Shown one piece after another: positions 1-7,540 of a stretch of DNA of 64,000 bases. Source of the stretch: DASZTV01 sp035548055 (lineage in GTDB: Bacteria; Actinomycetota; Actinomycetes; JAFAQI01). Made by a program: the position numbers and the translations under genes. Location of the stretch: NCBI GenBank assembly GCA_035548055.1, contig DASZTL010000002.1, forward strand, positions 53,525-117,524. The letters are read 5' to 3'. The notes beneath the pieces are model-generated. The model saw only the letters and a program-made list of their open reading frames with translations, was not told the DNA's origin and did not search any database. Each line of letters begins with the position of its first letter. The first letter of the stretch is position 1.

Positions 1-1
1 A

Positions 2-424
2 CCTGCGCTGACAGTACGTATCGAGGTGCGTGATCTTCCCGACGCGCACCGTCACGGGGTGGGAGGCGCGACAAGGCGCTCGCTCACCGTTGACGTGGAA
101 CTGGGGCGTGTGCCCCACCAAGGTGTAGCGGCCGGGCGAGATCCCGAACGAGTACGTGCCGTTCCTCGGGACTTTCACGCTCATCGCCGCCTGACCGTCG
201 GGTCGCAGGACGTCGATCCGGCCGCGCTGCGGCGACGGCAGCGCGCCTGCAGGTCCGCCGACAGCGAGGAACATACCGGTGATCACGCCGTGGGCGCCGA
301 CCGACGGCTTCTGTACCGGTACGCCGGGATGGGTCCGCACGGCCGGCCCGCCGCTGCTGCAGCCGGCAAGGGCAGCAGCGGCGAGCCCGACGGTGAGTGC
401 TCTGGTGGCGACCGTCACGACCAT
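2..424 (-). CDS. Secreted lipoprotein, C-terminus cut by window edge
   Basis: The frame opens with ATG at 424 and stays open to the left edge, so 141 codons are visible and the C-terminus is missing. The N-terminus has a short hydrophobic signal ending in the lipobox LAGC with the lipidated Cys at residue 22, followed by a Ser/Gly stretch, as expected for a lipoprotein on the outer face of the membrane. Further on, the segment GTYSFGISPGRYTLVG resembles the strand-turn motif of carboxypeptidase-regulatory-like / CnaB-type beta-sandwich domains. The gene is divergent from the DUF2237 gene, with a 51-nt gap. The plus-strand frame over the same bases has no recognisable protein character. The function is unknown; export is well supported, the domain assignment is a guess. 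Confidence 0.75.
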   Translation of the reverse strand, partial: MVVTVATRALTVGLAAAALAGCSSGGPAVRTHPGVPVQKPSVGAHGVITGMFLAVGGPAGALPSPQRGRIDVLRPDGQAAMSVKVPRNGTYSFGISPGRYTLVGHTPQFHVNGERAPCRASHPVTVRVGKITHLDTYCQRR

Positions 425-475
425 GAGACGCCGCCCGGGCTCGGTCGGTTGCAATCAGCGTGACAGGCTCGGGCC

Positions 476-868
476 ATGGAAGCCGAGCTGAACGTCCTGG
501 GTGAGCCGCTCGAGCCGTGCGGCACCGACCCGGTGACCGGCTTCTACCGGGACGGCAACTGCAACTGCGGTCCCGAGGACGTCGGGAACCACTCGGTGTG
601 TGCCGTGGTGACCCGCGAGTTCCTCGCCCACCAGGTCGCGGTCGGCAACGACCTCGTCACGCCGCGCCCGGAGTGGCACTTCCCAGGCCTCGTGCCCGGC
701 GACCGCTGGTGCGTCGTTGCGGCTCGTTGGCTGCAGGCGCACCTCGACGGCATGGCATGTCCCGTCGTACTCGCATCCACCAACCAACGCGCGCTGGACA
801 TCGTGCCGCTCGACATCCTCCAGCAGTATGCCGCTGACGTGCCGGGAGACCTGAGCGACCTGCTTTGA
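476..868 (+). CDS. DUF2237 family protein
   Basis: The product is 130 residues, the normal length for DUF2237. The conserved family motifs are easy to see: LNVLGEPLEPCGTDPVTGFY at the N-terminus, a Cys pair in GNCNCG, GPEDVGNHSVCAVVT, GNDLVTPRPEW, FPGLVPGDRWCVVAARW and a C-terminal region ending LDILQQYA. The protein is soluble and cytosolic; several conserved Cys and acidic residues suggest a metal or ligand site, but no biochemical role is established for the family that I know of. The start ATG at 476 has no good Shine-Dalgarno sequence; CAGGCT lies 6 nt upstream, a near match to the leaderless pattern seen at many other genes here. Confidence 0.92.
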   Translation: MEAELNVLGEPLEPCGTDPVTGFYRDGNCNCGPEDVGNHSVCAVVTREFLAHQVAVGNDLVTPRPEWHFPGLVPGDRWCVVAARWLQAHLDGMACPVVLASTNQRALDIVPLDILQQYAADVPGDLSDLL

Positions 869-943
869 TGGCGGCGTGAGGCCGCTTGCTCACGCGGTGC
901 TCGCCGACGAGTGGAAGGGCTGAGCGCGGGGCACGATCTCCGC

Positions 944-1777
944 ATGACAGCCACGACCGCCATCCGTCGCTCGAGCGCGACGAAGAGCCGGTTGAAGCCG
1001 AAGCCGGCGATGGTGAAGGTGGCGCGGTTCGGGCTTGCTGCGCGCAGCGCGTTCTACCTGCTGCTCGCCGGCCTGGTCGTGCACCTGGCGGTCAGCGGCG
1101 GGACCGGACCGCAGGCCGACGCGAAAGGTGCGTTGGAGACCGTTGCTGGCAACCCGGTCGGTGAGGCAGCGATCATCGCGGTCGCCATCGGATTCCTCGC
1201 TTTCGGCGTCGCCCGACTGTGGAGCGCTTGGCAGGACGAGAAGCCGAGCGTCTGGCGACGAACCACCGCGGCGCTGCAAGGCGGGTTCTATCTCGTGCTG
1301 ATGTGGATTCCGTTGTCCTACGTCTTCGGCAACCGGGCGACGGGCAGCAACAAGTCGCAGCACCGGATGGCCGGCGACCTGTTGGGGCTGCCGGCGGGCC
1401 GTGAGCTCGTCGCCGCTCTCGGAGTGATCGTCATCGTGGTCTGCTCGAACCAGATTCGTACGGCGCTGACCCAGGAGTACGCCGACGGGATGCAGCTGAG
1501 AGGTGCGCCGGCGTGGGTCAAGCGGCTCGTCCATGCCGCGGCGATGTTGGGCATCCCGGCGCGGGCACTCGTCTTCGTCCCCCTTGGGGTCTGCCTCATC
1601 GTTGCCGCGGTGCAGTCCGACGCCAGTCATGCCAAGGGTCTGGACCAGCTGCTGGGATCGTTGGCCGGGCAGTGGTGGGGTGTCGTGCTGCTCGCCGTCG
1701 TCGCGTGCGGACTGATGGTGTTCGCGACGTACTCGATCCTGGAAGCCCGCTATCGGAAGGTGCTGCGCGCCGAGTAG
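944..1777 (+). CDS. DUF1206 family membrane protein
   Basis: This is a 277-residue polytopic membrane protein with about six hydrophobic segments in three pairs. Each pair begins with a variant of the DUF1206 repeat: ARFGLAARSAFYLLLAGLVV near residue 27, then TTAALQGGFYLVLMW, then VHAAAMLGIPARALVFVPLG. The repeat start, a short basic loop and a Gly/Ala-rich helix are typical of DUF1206, which is found in actinobacteria and other groups and has no settled function. A GTG at 911 would add eleven residues; the ATG at 944 is preferred because the extension is not family-like. The gene stands alone on the plus strand and converges on the alkylsulfatase-like gene, with adjacent stop codons. Confidence 0.85.
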   Translation: MTATTAIRRSSATKSRLKPKPAMVKVARFGLAARSAFYLLLAGLVVHLAVSGGTGPQADAKGALETVAGNPVGEAAIIAVAIGFLAFGVARLWSAWQDEKPSVWRRTTAALQGGFYLVLMWIPLSYVFGNRATGSNKSQHRMAGDLLGLPAGRELVAALGVIVIVVCSNQIRTALTQEYADGMQLRGAPAWVKRLVHAAAMLGIPARALVFVPLGVCLIVAAVQSDASHAKGLDQLLGSLAGQWWGVVLLAVVACGLMVFATYSILEARYRKVLRAE

Positions 1778-3043
1778 CTACTCGGCGCGTTTGCGGGACT
1801 CCGAGGCGGCCCAGGCGAAGACGCCCTTCGCCATCGTCGACGACTCGAACTCCGCCCGCTTCGCGAAGACCTCCGCCCGCACCCGGTGCACGCCGGCGTC
1901 CGACGGAGCCGCCAGGGATGCAATCTCAGCGAGGTGCCCGGCGAGCCGTAGCGACTCGCCATCTCCGACGGACGCGATAGCAGCGGCGCGATCAGCAAGC
2001 ACCGATGCCCCACCGGCGAGCGAAGCGAGCTCGGCGGCAACAACCGCGTCGGGCGCCGGCTTGAGCGATGCCGGGTTGCCGTCGTACCAGCCGCCGTAGA
2101 GCCGCCACACGTTGCGTACGACGAACTCCGGCTCGTCGTAGACCGGACGCAGGTATGGCTTCTCCAACAGGTCGGCCGGGGCCTTGACCGTGTGGATGAT
2201 GTCGTCGAGCCGAGCCCCCTGGTTCATCAACGCGACCGTCTGCTCGTGCAGCGACTCGAGCAGCGCTGCGGTATCGAGCAGCGCGGTCTTCACCCGGTCG
2301 GCGCCGACGACGGGCACGCCATGACCCGGCAGCAGGAACTCGGCGTTCAGTGCTGCCATCTTGCGGAGCGCATGCGCCCACTCGATCGGATAGCGCTGCA
2401 CCTTCTGCGGGTTGCCGGCGTTGGGGGAAGCCCAGATGAAGAGGTCGCCGCTGCACAGCACCTTCTTCTCCGGGATCCACGTCCAGGTGTGGTCGTCGGT
2501 CTCGCCGCGGGCGTGGTTCAGCTCGATCGTCACGCCGCCGATGACGAGCGTCATCTGGTCGCGGTAGGTGACGTCGGGATAGCGGTAGTCCATCGGCCAC
2601 TGAATCCCCGGCGCTTGGAACTGTCGCTGGTTGATCACGGCGTTGTAGCCATTGGTCAGCTTGTAGCGGTCAAACCGCAACGGCAGCGCCTCGTGGGCGA
2701 TGACCTGCGGCGCTCGCCAACCCTTGTCCTTGGCTTCGGCCTGGAACACCGGTACGCCGAACACGTGGTCGACGTGACCGTGGGAGTAGACGGCGGTGTG
2801 CAGCGGCTTGTCCGACCACTGCCGGACCGACTCGTGCACCGACTTCGCGGTGATCTCGCTGCCGGTGTCCACGAGGAAGAGGCCGTCATCGGTCGACAGC
2901 GCCGACACGTTGGCGAAGGTCGGCAGGAAGGCGACGCCGTCGGTGACCTCCTCGAGGCCGCTCTGCGCGAACAGCTGGTGGCCGCTCTCGATCGTGTCGA
3001 GACCGCGCCAGAGCCGGTCCGCGTAGTCGAGCGTGGCACCCAT
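1778..3043 (-). CDS. Alkylsulfatase-like metallo-beta-lactamase-fold hydrolase
   Basis: The 421-residue protein has the metallo-beta-lactamase metal motif H88-x-H90-x-D92-H93 in YSHGHVDHVFG, a further His in HARGETDDHTW, the bridging Asp in CSGDLFIW and the last His in LPGHGVP. The region after about residue 270 (TALLDTAALLESLHEQTVALMN, then RNVWRLYGGWYDGNP) matches the helical dimerisation domain of type III alkylsulfatases of the SdsA1/BDS1 group. Those enzymes are usually about 650 residues with an SCP2-like domain at the end; this one lacks that domain. It probably hydrolyses a sulfate or other ester in the cytosol, since no signal peptide is seen. It starts 3 nt after the stop of the SCO6745-family gene, so the two form one transcription unit. 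Confidence 0.85.
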   Translation of the reverse strand: MGATLDYADRLWRGLDTIESGHQLFAQSGLEEVTDGVAFLPTFANVSALSTDDGLFLVDTGSEITAKSVHESVRQWSDKPLHTAVYSHGHVDHVFGVPVFQAEAKDKGWRAPQVIAHEALPLRFDRYKLTNGYNAVINQRQFQAPGIQWPMDYRYPDVTYRDQMTLVIGGVTIELNHARGETDDHTWTWIPEKKVLCSGDLFIWASPNAGNPQKVQRYPIEWAHALRKMAALNAEFLLPGHGVPVVGADRVKTALLDTAALLESLHEQTVALMNQGARLDDIIHTVKAPADLLEKPYLRPVYDEPEFVVRNVWRLYGGWYDGNPASLKPAPDAVVAAELASLAGGASVLADRAAAIASVGDGESLRLAGHLAEIASLAAPSDAGVHRVRAEVFAKRAEFESSTMAKGVFAWAASESRKRAE

Positions 3044-3046
3044 CGG

Positions 3047-3913
3047 CTATCTCCGTTCTCTTGCTGCCGGCATCCACTCGGTGCCGGCAGTCTCATCAAT
3101 CCGCGACACGAGTCGATCACCGACCGGCTCGACAAGCGAGAGGAACTCCGCCGTCAGCTCCGCACCGAGCGAGCGCCAAGCGAGCTCACAGATCGCATCG
3201 GTGCGTTCCTCGATTCGCTCCCGCAGGGCCAGCCCGGCGTCGTTGACGACGCCGGATGTGGCGAGCCCGCGGGCCTCGAGGTCGGCGTAAGCAGACGAGA
3301 GCGCAGCATCGTCGGACCCGCGGCTACGCGGGATCCAATCCTTCGGGTAGTTCAAAAAGGCGTTGTGCAACAGGCCGGCCTGCGTCGCCGAGATGCCTTC
3401 GGACGTGAGCACGGCGAAGTGGGTGTCACCGCGCCACTCGCGGATGCAGTTGACGGCAAGCCACGCAGACAACAGCGGATCGGAGGGCCGCGCCTGCTGC
3501 CGATGGGCGGCGAACAGGGCGCGTCCGGAGACCGGCAAACCGTCGGCCGCCGCCCACAAGGGCCCGGCGAGCGAAGCGAGCGAGTCACAGATCTCCGGCA
3601 CATACGTCCGCAGACCGCGCACAACGGCGTCGTTACGGGCCTGGATGATCGCGTCGTACGTCGTGTGCTGCTCGGTGATCTGCAGCGCCGCGGCGATGAA
3701 CTCCGGCAAGATCGAGTAGAAGGTCGCTGCGACGACCTGCGCCCCGGCGGGTGCGAGCGGCGCCGAGCGGCTGGCGATGTAGGTGACGCCGCCCATGTCG
3801 ATGCCGAGCGCCTTGTAGTTCTCGAGCGCGATCGGGTCCCAGTAGATCCACCCGATCAGCCGGTGCGAGGCGAACGAAGCACGCGCGGACAGCGTGGTCC
3901 AGTCGTCGGCCAT
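3047..3913 (-). CDS. SCO6745 family protein
   Basis: The 288-residue product matches the actinobacterial SCO6745 family: an N-terminal region with YKALGIDMGGVTYIASRSAPL and AQVVAATFYSILPEFIA, a middle region with GRALFAAHRQ and LLSAWLAVNCIREWRGDTHF, and a C-terminal helix-turn-helix-like part. The His in REWRGDTHFAVL and the Arg-rich surround are family-conserved. The frame is open further upstream, but ATG at 3913 is chosen because AGGA lies 10 nt before it and the family homology begins there. The gene is followed almost directly by the alkylsulfatase-like gene and is divergent from the desaturase. It may regulate or assist its neighbour; the family has no confirmed activity that I know of. 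Confidence 0.8.
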   Translation of the reverse strand: MADDWTTLSARASFASHRLIGWIYWDPIALENYKALGIDMGGVTYIASRSAPLAPAGAQVVAATFYSILPEFIAAALQITEQHTTYDAIIQARNDAVVRGLRTYVPEICDSLASLAGPLWAAADGLPVSGRALFAAHRQQARPSDPLLSAWLAVNCIREWRGDTHFAVLTSEGISATQAGLLHNAFLNYPKDWIPRSRGSDDAALSSAYADLEARGLATSGVVNDAGLALRERIEERTDAICELAWRSLGAELTAEFLSLVEPVGDRLVSRIDETAGTEWMPAARERR

Positions 3914-4009
3914 GGTGGACGAATTCCTATCATCTGTCAGTCCACATGACAATAGGTTGGAAGCGGCGGCCACGGCTTTGTGGAGCAACGCGCGACGCTT
4001 CGCCGTTGC

Positions 4010-4015
4010 TAGCCT
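4010..4015 (+). promoter_or_regulatory. Leaderless -10 box for desaturase
   Basis: TAGCCT lies 7 nt before the GTG at 4023, so transcription would begin at or next to the start codon. There is no Shine-Dalgarno sequence. No clear -35 element is seen. Confidence 0.5.
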
Positions 4016-4022
4016 TTTCTGC

Positions 4023-4964
4023 GTGGTTGCACTCCCAGCAGAGCTCCCCATCGAACCCGAGCCGCCGGCAATCGATCTGAGCCTTCGGCGCGACTTCCAC
4101 GACTTGCGCGCCGACCGCAAGGACGAGCTGTGGAGCGTGGGCTACATCGCGTTGTCCTGGGCGGCGGTGGCCGGGTCGGTCGCCATGTTCTGGAAGCGCC
4201 GTACGCCGGCGAGCGCGGTCGCCGCCATCGCGGTCATCGCGTCACGGCAGCAGGCGCTGCTCAACGTCGAGCACGACGCGCTGCACCGCTCGCTTGCGCG
4301 TAACCGCAAACTCAACGACACCCTCGGCCTGGTCACGGCCGCCGCGCCCTGCGGCTCTGGATTCCGGTCGACGCGCATCCACCACCTGCGTCACCACCGG
4401 CTGCTCAACACTCCGGATGACCCCGACGGCATCCTGCACCAGGGGCCCCATCTCGCTACGCGCAAGGGATTGCTGCGCCACCTCTTCGAGGGCTTCACTG
4501 GGATCTATGCGATCAAGCTGCTGCGGCGCCGAGAGGGCTGGGTCGACGCCGAGACGGCACGCAAGGACAAGCGGGACATCGCGCTGGTACACGTCGGCCT
4601 CTGGGCGATCTTCGCCCGTCTCACCGCGTGGTGGACCTACCCGCTGCTCTGGCTCGCCCCGCTGACGACGGTGACCGCCGGTGTCCTCGTCGCCCGCAAC
4701 TACGTTGACCATGCGCTGGTCGGCGAGGAGCTCGACGCGTACCCCGACCGCCGCGTCTCGGTCGACGTCAATCAGGTGGAGGGCGCGAACCTCTCGCCGT
4801 ACAACATGAACTGGCACGCCGAGCACCATCTCTTTCCCTGGATTCCGGCAAGGCGGCTGCCGGAAGCGGCGCGCCGACTCGCGGCCCGCGAGGAGGCTCC
4901 GACGAGACTCGTGCGCAAGAGCTACCTGGGCGCTCTGATCAAACACCTGAAGCTGCTGCCTTGA
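4023..4964 (+). CDS. Membrane fatty acid desaturase family protein
   Basis: The 313-residue protein has the three His boxes of the membrane fatty-acid desaturase superfamily: HDALH, then HHLRHH (in RIHHLRHHRLLN), and near the C-terminus WHAEHHLFPWIP. Hydrophobic segments flank the boxes (YIALSWAAVAGSVAMF; the region around LLWLAPLTTVTAGVLVA). It would be a di-iron membrane enzyme acting on acyl lipids or a carotenoid-like substrate. The frame is open back to 3894 inside the divergent SCO6745 gene, but GTG at 4023 is chosen because a TAGCCT hexamer lies 7 nt upstream and the upstream residues look non-coding. Its stop overlaps the TTG start of the methyltransferase, which suggests translational coupling. 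The exact substrate cannot be read from sequence. Confidence 0.85.
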   Translation: MVALPAELPIEPEPPAIDLSLRRDFHDLRADRKDELWSVGYIALSWAAVAGSVAMFWKRRTPASAVAAIAVIASRQQALLNVEHDALHRSLARNRKLNDTLGLVTAAAPCGSGFRSTRIHHLRHHRLLNTPDDPDGILHQGPHLATRKGLLRHLFEGFTGIYAIKLLRRREGWVDAETARKDKRDIALVHVGLWAIFARLTAWWTYPLLWLAPLTTVTAGVLVARNYVDHALVGEELDAYPDRRVSVDVNQVEGANLSPYNMNWHAEHHLFPWIPARRLPEAARRLAAREEAPTRLVRKSYLGALIKHLKLLP

Positions 4965-5962
4965 GCCTGCGTACCGTCCGGCGACCGTGCGCGTTGTGTG
5001 GCCACACCGACGCCACCGTCTTGTGGCGCGGTCACGAGCACGAGTACCCCGAGACGACGGACGAGACGTTCGCGGTCGTGAAGTGCGACACCTGCGGGCT
5101 TGGCCGGCTCGACCCGTGTCCGGACGTCAGCGAGCTCGACACCATCTACCCGCCGACGTACTACAGCTACAACATGGTCAGCGACCGCCGTCCCGATGGC
5201 CAGCTTCGGCTGAAGGAGAAGGTGTCGCTGAAGTACACGGGCCAGGTGTTGGCGTCGGCGATGGCGAGGGCGGGAGTCGCCGAGAGCGACGAGGTGAAGC
5301 TGCTCGACGTCGGTTGCGGTGACGGGCGGATCCTCGACTACTACCGGGCTAGTCGACCCGCGGGCATGGTCGAGACGTGGGGCCTCGACATCAACGGCGA
5401 CGCCCTTGCGATTGCTGAGAAGGCCGGTCACAGATGCGTGCAGGGCGCTTTCGAGAACGAGAACGACCTGCCGAAGGGCTACTTCGACATCGTCGTCGCC
5501 CGTCATGTGATCGAGCACGTCGAAGATCCGGTCGTCTTCACCCGCAACGCCGCCGAGCTGCTGCGGCCCGGTGGCGTCTTCCTCGTCGCCACCCCCGACT
5601 TCGGGTCACCGGATGCCAAGAAGTTCGGCGGCCACTGGGGCGGCAACCACTTCCCGCGGCATTGGTGGTTCTTCGACGGTGAGGCAATGCGCAAGGTCGC
5701 CGAGCACGTCGGTCTCGAGTGCGTCGCGGTCGAGTACGAGCTCAACCCGGTGTTCTGGACGTGGACCATGCACTCCGCCCTCAAGGACCGCTACCCCGAT
5801 GCCAAATGGGTCGACGCGGTCTTCCCGCCGGTGTCGATCTTCTACGGCGGTCCGCGCAGCTTCCTGCTGCAAGGCGCATTCACGGTGGTGGACTCGCTGC
5901 TCCGCAAGCGCACCGGGATGACGGGCAGCATGATCGCCACCCTCCGCAAGCCTGTGAGGTAG
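4961..5962 (+). CDS. Class I SAM-dependent methyltransferase with N-terminal Cys4 motif
   Basis: The 333-residue protein begins with two Cys pairs, CALC and CDTC about 30 residues apart, that probably bind zinc. The methyltransferase core follows: motif I VKLLDVGCGDGRIL, acidic residue of motif II in WGLDINGDAL, motif III/IV in FDIVVARHVIEHVEDP and LLRPGGVFLVATPD. This arrangement resembles the C-methyltransferase-like enzymes of sugar and lipid modification. The TTG start at 4961 overlaps the desaturase stop (TTGA), so the pair is probably coupled and may act on the same lipid or glycolipid. GGNHFPRHWWFFDGEAMRKV is also typical of this subfamily. The exact substrate is unknown. Confidence 0.88.
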   Translation: MSLRTVRRPCALCGHTDATVLWRGHEHEYPETTDETFAVVKCDTCGLGRLDPCPDVSELDTIYPPTYYSYNMVSDRRPDGQLRLKEKVSLKYTGQVLASAMARAGVAESDEVKLLDVGCGDGRILDYYRASRPAGMVETWGLDINGDALAIAEKAGHRCVQGAFENENDLPKGYFDIVVARHVIEHVEDPVVFTRNAAELLRPGGVFLVATPDFGSPDAKKFGGHWGGNHFPRHWWFFDGEAMRKVAEHVGLECVAVEYELNPVFWTWTMHSALKDRYPDAKWVDAVFPPVSIFYGGPRSFLLQGAFTVVDSLLRKRTGMTGSMIATLRKPVR

Positions 5963-5970
5963 ACCACTTC

Positions 5971-6008
5971 CAGGCAGGCTTGCCTGTTTGTTATTTTCGC
6001 CGTACCGT
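5971..6008 (+). promoter_or_regulatory. TetR promoter with overlapping palindromic operator
   Basis: A -35-like TTGCCT (5980-5985) is separated by 17 nt from TACCGT (6003-6008), which is 6 nt before the GTG at 6015. An inverted repeat with arms CAGGCA and TGCCTG around GGCT (5971-5986) covers the -35 element and is the obvious candidate operator for autoregulation by the TetR protein. Confidence 0.6.
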
Positions 6009-6014
6009 TCGGGT

Positions 6015-6668
6015 GTGTCGAAGCGGCCGGAGCCAGCGCCTCGCCGCTCCCAGGCGGAGCGGACCGAGCTGATGCGGACTCGCCTGCTCGACGCCACGAT
6101 CGAGTGCCTGGCTGAGTCGGGCTACGGGCGCATGTCGACGAACGACGTCGTGCGCCGCGCGCGGGTCTCCCGGGGTGCGCTGGCCCACCACTTCCCGACC
6201 AAGGCCGATCTGGTGACCGCCGCCGCCGAACGGCTGGTCGAGCGTCGTGGGGCGGAGTTCCGCGCCCGGTTCGAGGCGATCGCGCCGGAACGGCGTACGC
6301 CGGAGCGCGCGCTGGAAGTGCTGTGGTCCTTCTACGACGACCCGAGCGGCCTGGCCCTCATCGAGCTGACCGTCGTCGCGCGCACGTATCCGGAGCTGAC
6401 GCCGGTCCTCGTGAGGATGGGCGACCAGATCGCGGCCGTCACCGCCGAGATGGTGCTGGCGTACTTCCCGAGCCTGGCCTCGGTGCCCTTCGTCGAAGAG
6501 GCGCTCCGCGCCGTCCACGCACTGTTCGCCGGCCTCGCGCTGTCGTCGATGGCGGGGCCGCAGGCGACCGGTGACGCCCAAGCCGTCCGTGAGTTCCTCA
6601 ACATCCTCGCCATCAACATGCTCGCCTCCGGCGAGTCGCTTGCCTCCACCGAACGGAGCCCGTCATGA
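6015..6668 (+). CDS. TetR family transcriptional regulator
   Basis: The 217-residue protein has the TetR N-terminal helix-turn-helix at about residues 20-65: RLLDATIECLAESGYGRMST, NDVVRRARVSRGALAHHFPT, KADLVTAAAERLV. The remainder is helical, as in the ligand-binding half. It starts with GTG at 6015; an ATG at 5988 in the same frame lies upstream of the promoter and is not used in this reading. It overlaps the next gene by ATGA and heads a three-gene operon with a PF10118 hydrolase and a flavin monooxygenase, so it probably represses these genes until a hydrophobic inducer, perhaps their substrate, is present. Confidence 0.9.
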   Translation: MSKRPEPAPRRSQAERTELMRTRLLDATIECLAESGYGRMSTNDVVRRARVSRGALAHHFPTKADLVTAAAERLVERRGAEFRARFEAIAPERRTPERALEVLWSFYDDPSGLALIELTVVARTYPELTPVLVRMGDQIAAVTAEMVLAYFPSLASVPFVEEALRAVHALFAGLALSSMAGPQATGDAQAVREFLNILAINMLASGESLASTERSPS

Positions 6669-7540
6669 GCGTCATGACCGTCCCCTCACCCGCTGGCGCC
6701 GCCCCGAAGCGCGCCATCAAGACGCGGCGGATGAAGTTCAACTACGCGCCCGGCCGGGTCGACCGCCACTACGCGAACGACGACTTGATCATGAGTCACA
6801 TCGTCGCGATGTTGTCCGCGATGTTCCCGGAGGGGGAGGACTTCTTCGTCCGCTCGGTGCGTCACTACGCGGACCGCATCACCGATCCGGACCTGCTGGA
6901 GGCGGTGAAGGGCTTCACCGGCCAGGAGACGATGCACGGCCGCGAGCACCGCGCCCTCAACGAGAGACTGCAGGAGCTCGGCTACCCGACCCGCCGCGTC
7001 GACCGGCTGGTCAAGTCCGACCTGGCTCGCGTCGAGCGTCGCGCGCCGCACAAGGTGCAGCTCGCGATCACCGCGGCGCTGGAGCACTACACCGCAACCC
7101 TCGCCGAACGGCTGCTCTCCAACGCGCAGGCCCGCGAGATGCTGGGCAACGGGGAGGTCCGCAACGTGCTGCTGTGGCACGCGGTGGAGGAGTCCGAGCA
7201 CAAGGCGGTCGCCTTCGACGTCTACCGAGCGGTGGGCGGCACGGAGAAGATGCGAATCCGGGTCATGAAGCTGATGACCTGGTCCTTCCTTCTCGGCACG
7301 ATCATGCAGACGCTGCTGTCGATGCTGGCCGACCGCGCCACCTACAACCCGGTGCGTCTCGCGAGAAGCATCAAGGAGCTGCGGCGCTCGCCGTTCCTCG
7401 GCAAGGAGATGGTGGCAGCCATCAAGGACTACAACCGCGTGGGCTTCCACCCGAACGACCACGACAACACCGAGCTTCTCGACTACTGGACCAAGGAGCT
7501 CTTCGGTGCCGAGGGACGGCTTGCGGGGAACCTGAAGTGA
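6665..7540 (+). CDS. PF10118-type predicted metal-dependent hydrolase
   Basis: The 291-residue protein matches the PF10118 family. Motifs seen are RRMKFNYAPGRVDRHYANDD near the N-terminus, MLSAMFPEGEDFFVRSVRHY, the metal-type helices FTGQETMHGREHRALNERL and LEHYTATLAERLL, and the strongly conserved LLWHAVEESEHKAVAFDVY. The Glu and His residues spaced along these helices suggest a ferritin-like or di-metal helical core. In many actinomycetes this family sits beside flavin monooxygenases, as here. The ATG overlaps the TetR stop and its own stop overlaps the GTG of the monooxygenase, so all three are translated in a chain. The reaction is not known to me. Confidence 0.85.
   Translation: MSVMTVPSPAGAAPKRAIKTRRMKFNYAPGRVDRHYANDDLIMSHIVAMLSAMFPEGEDFFVRSVRHYADRITDPDLLEAVKGFTGQETMHGREHRALNERLQELGYPTRRVDRLVKSDLARVERRAPHKVQLAITAALEHYTATLAERLLSNAQAREMLGNGEVRNVLLWHAVEESEHKAVAFDVYRAVGGTEKMRIRVMKLMTWSFLLGTIMQTLLSMLADRATYNPVRLARSIKELRRSPFLGKEMVAAIKDYNRVGFHPNDHDNTELLDYWTKELFGAEGRLAGNLK

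Noticed and set aside
2192..3949. A 585-codon plus-strand open frame
   Set aside because: It lies opposite the alkylsulfatase-like and SCO6745-family genes, has no recognisable motif and an Arg/Val/Gly-heavy composition typical of antisense frames in G+C-rich DNA.
6571..7536. Upstream part of the 817-codon frame that ends with the flavin monooxygenase
   Set aside because: It overlaps the PF10118 gene in another phase and reads as Arg/Pro-rich noise; the monooxygenase begins at GTG 7537.
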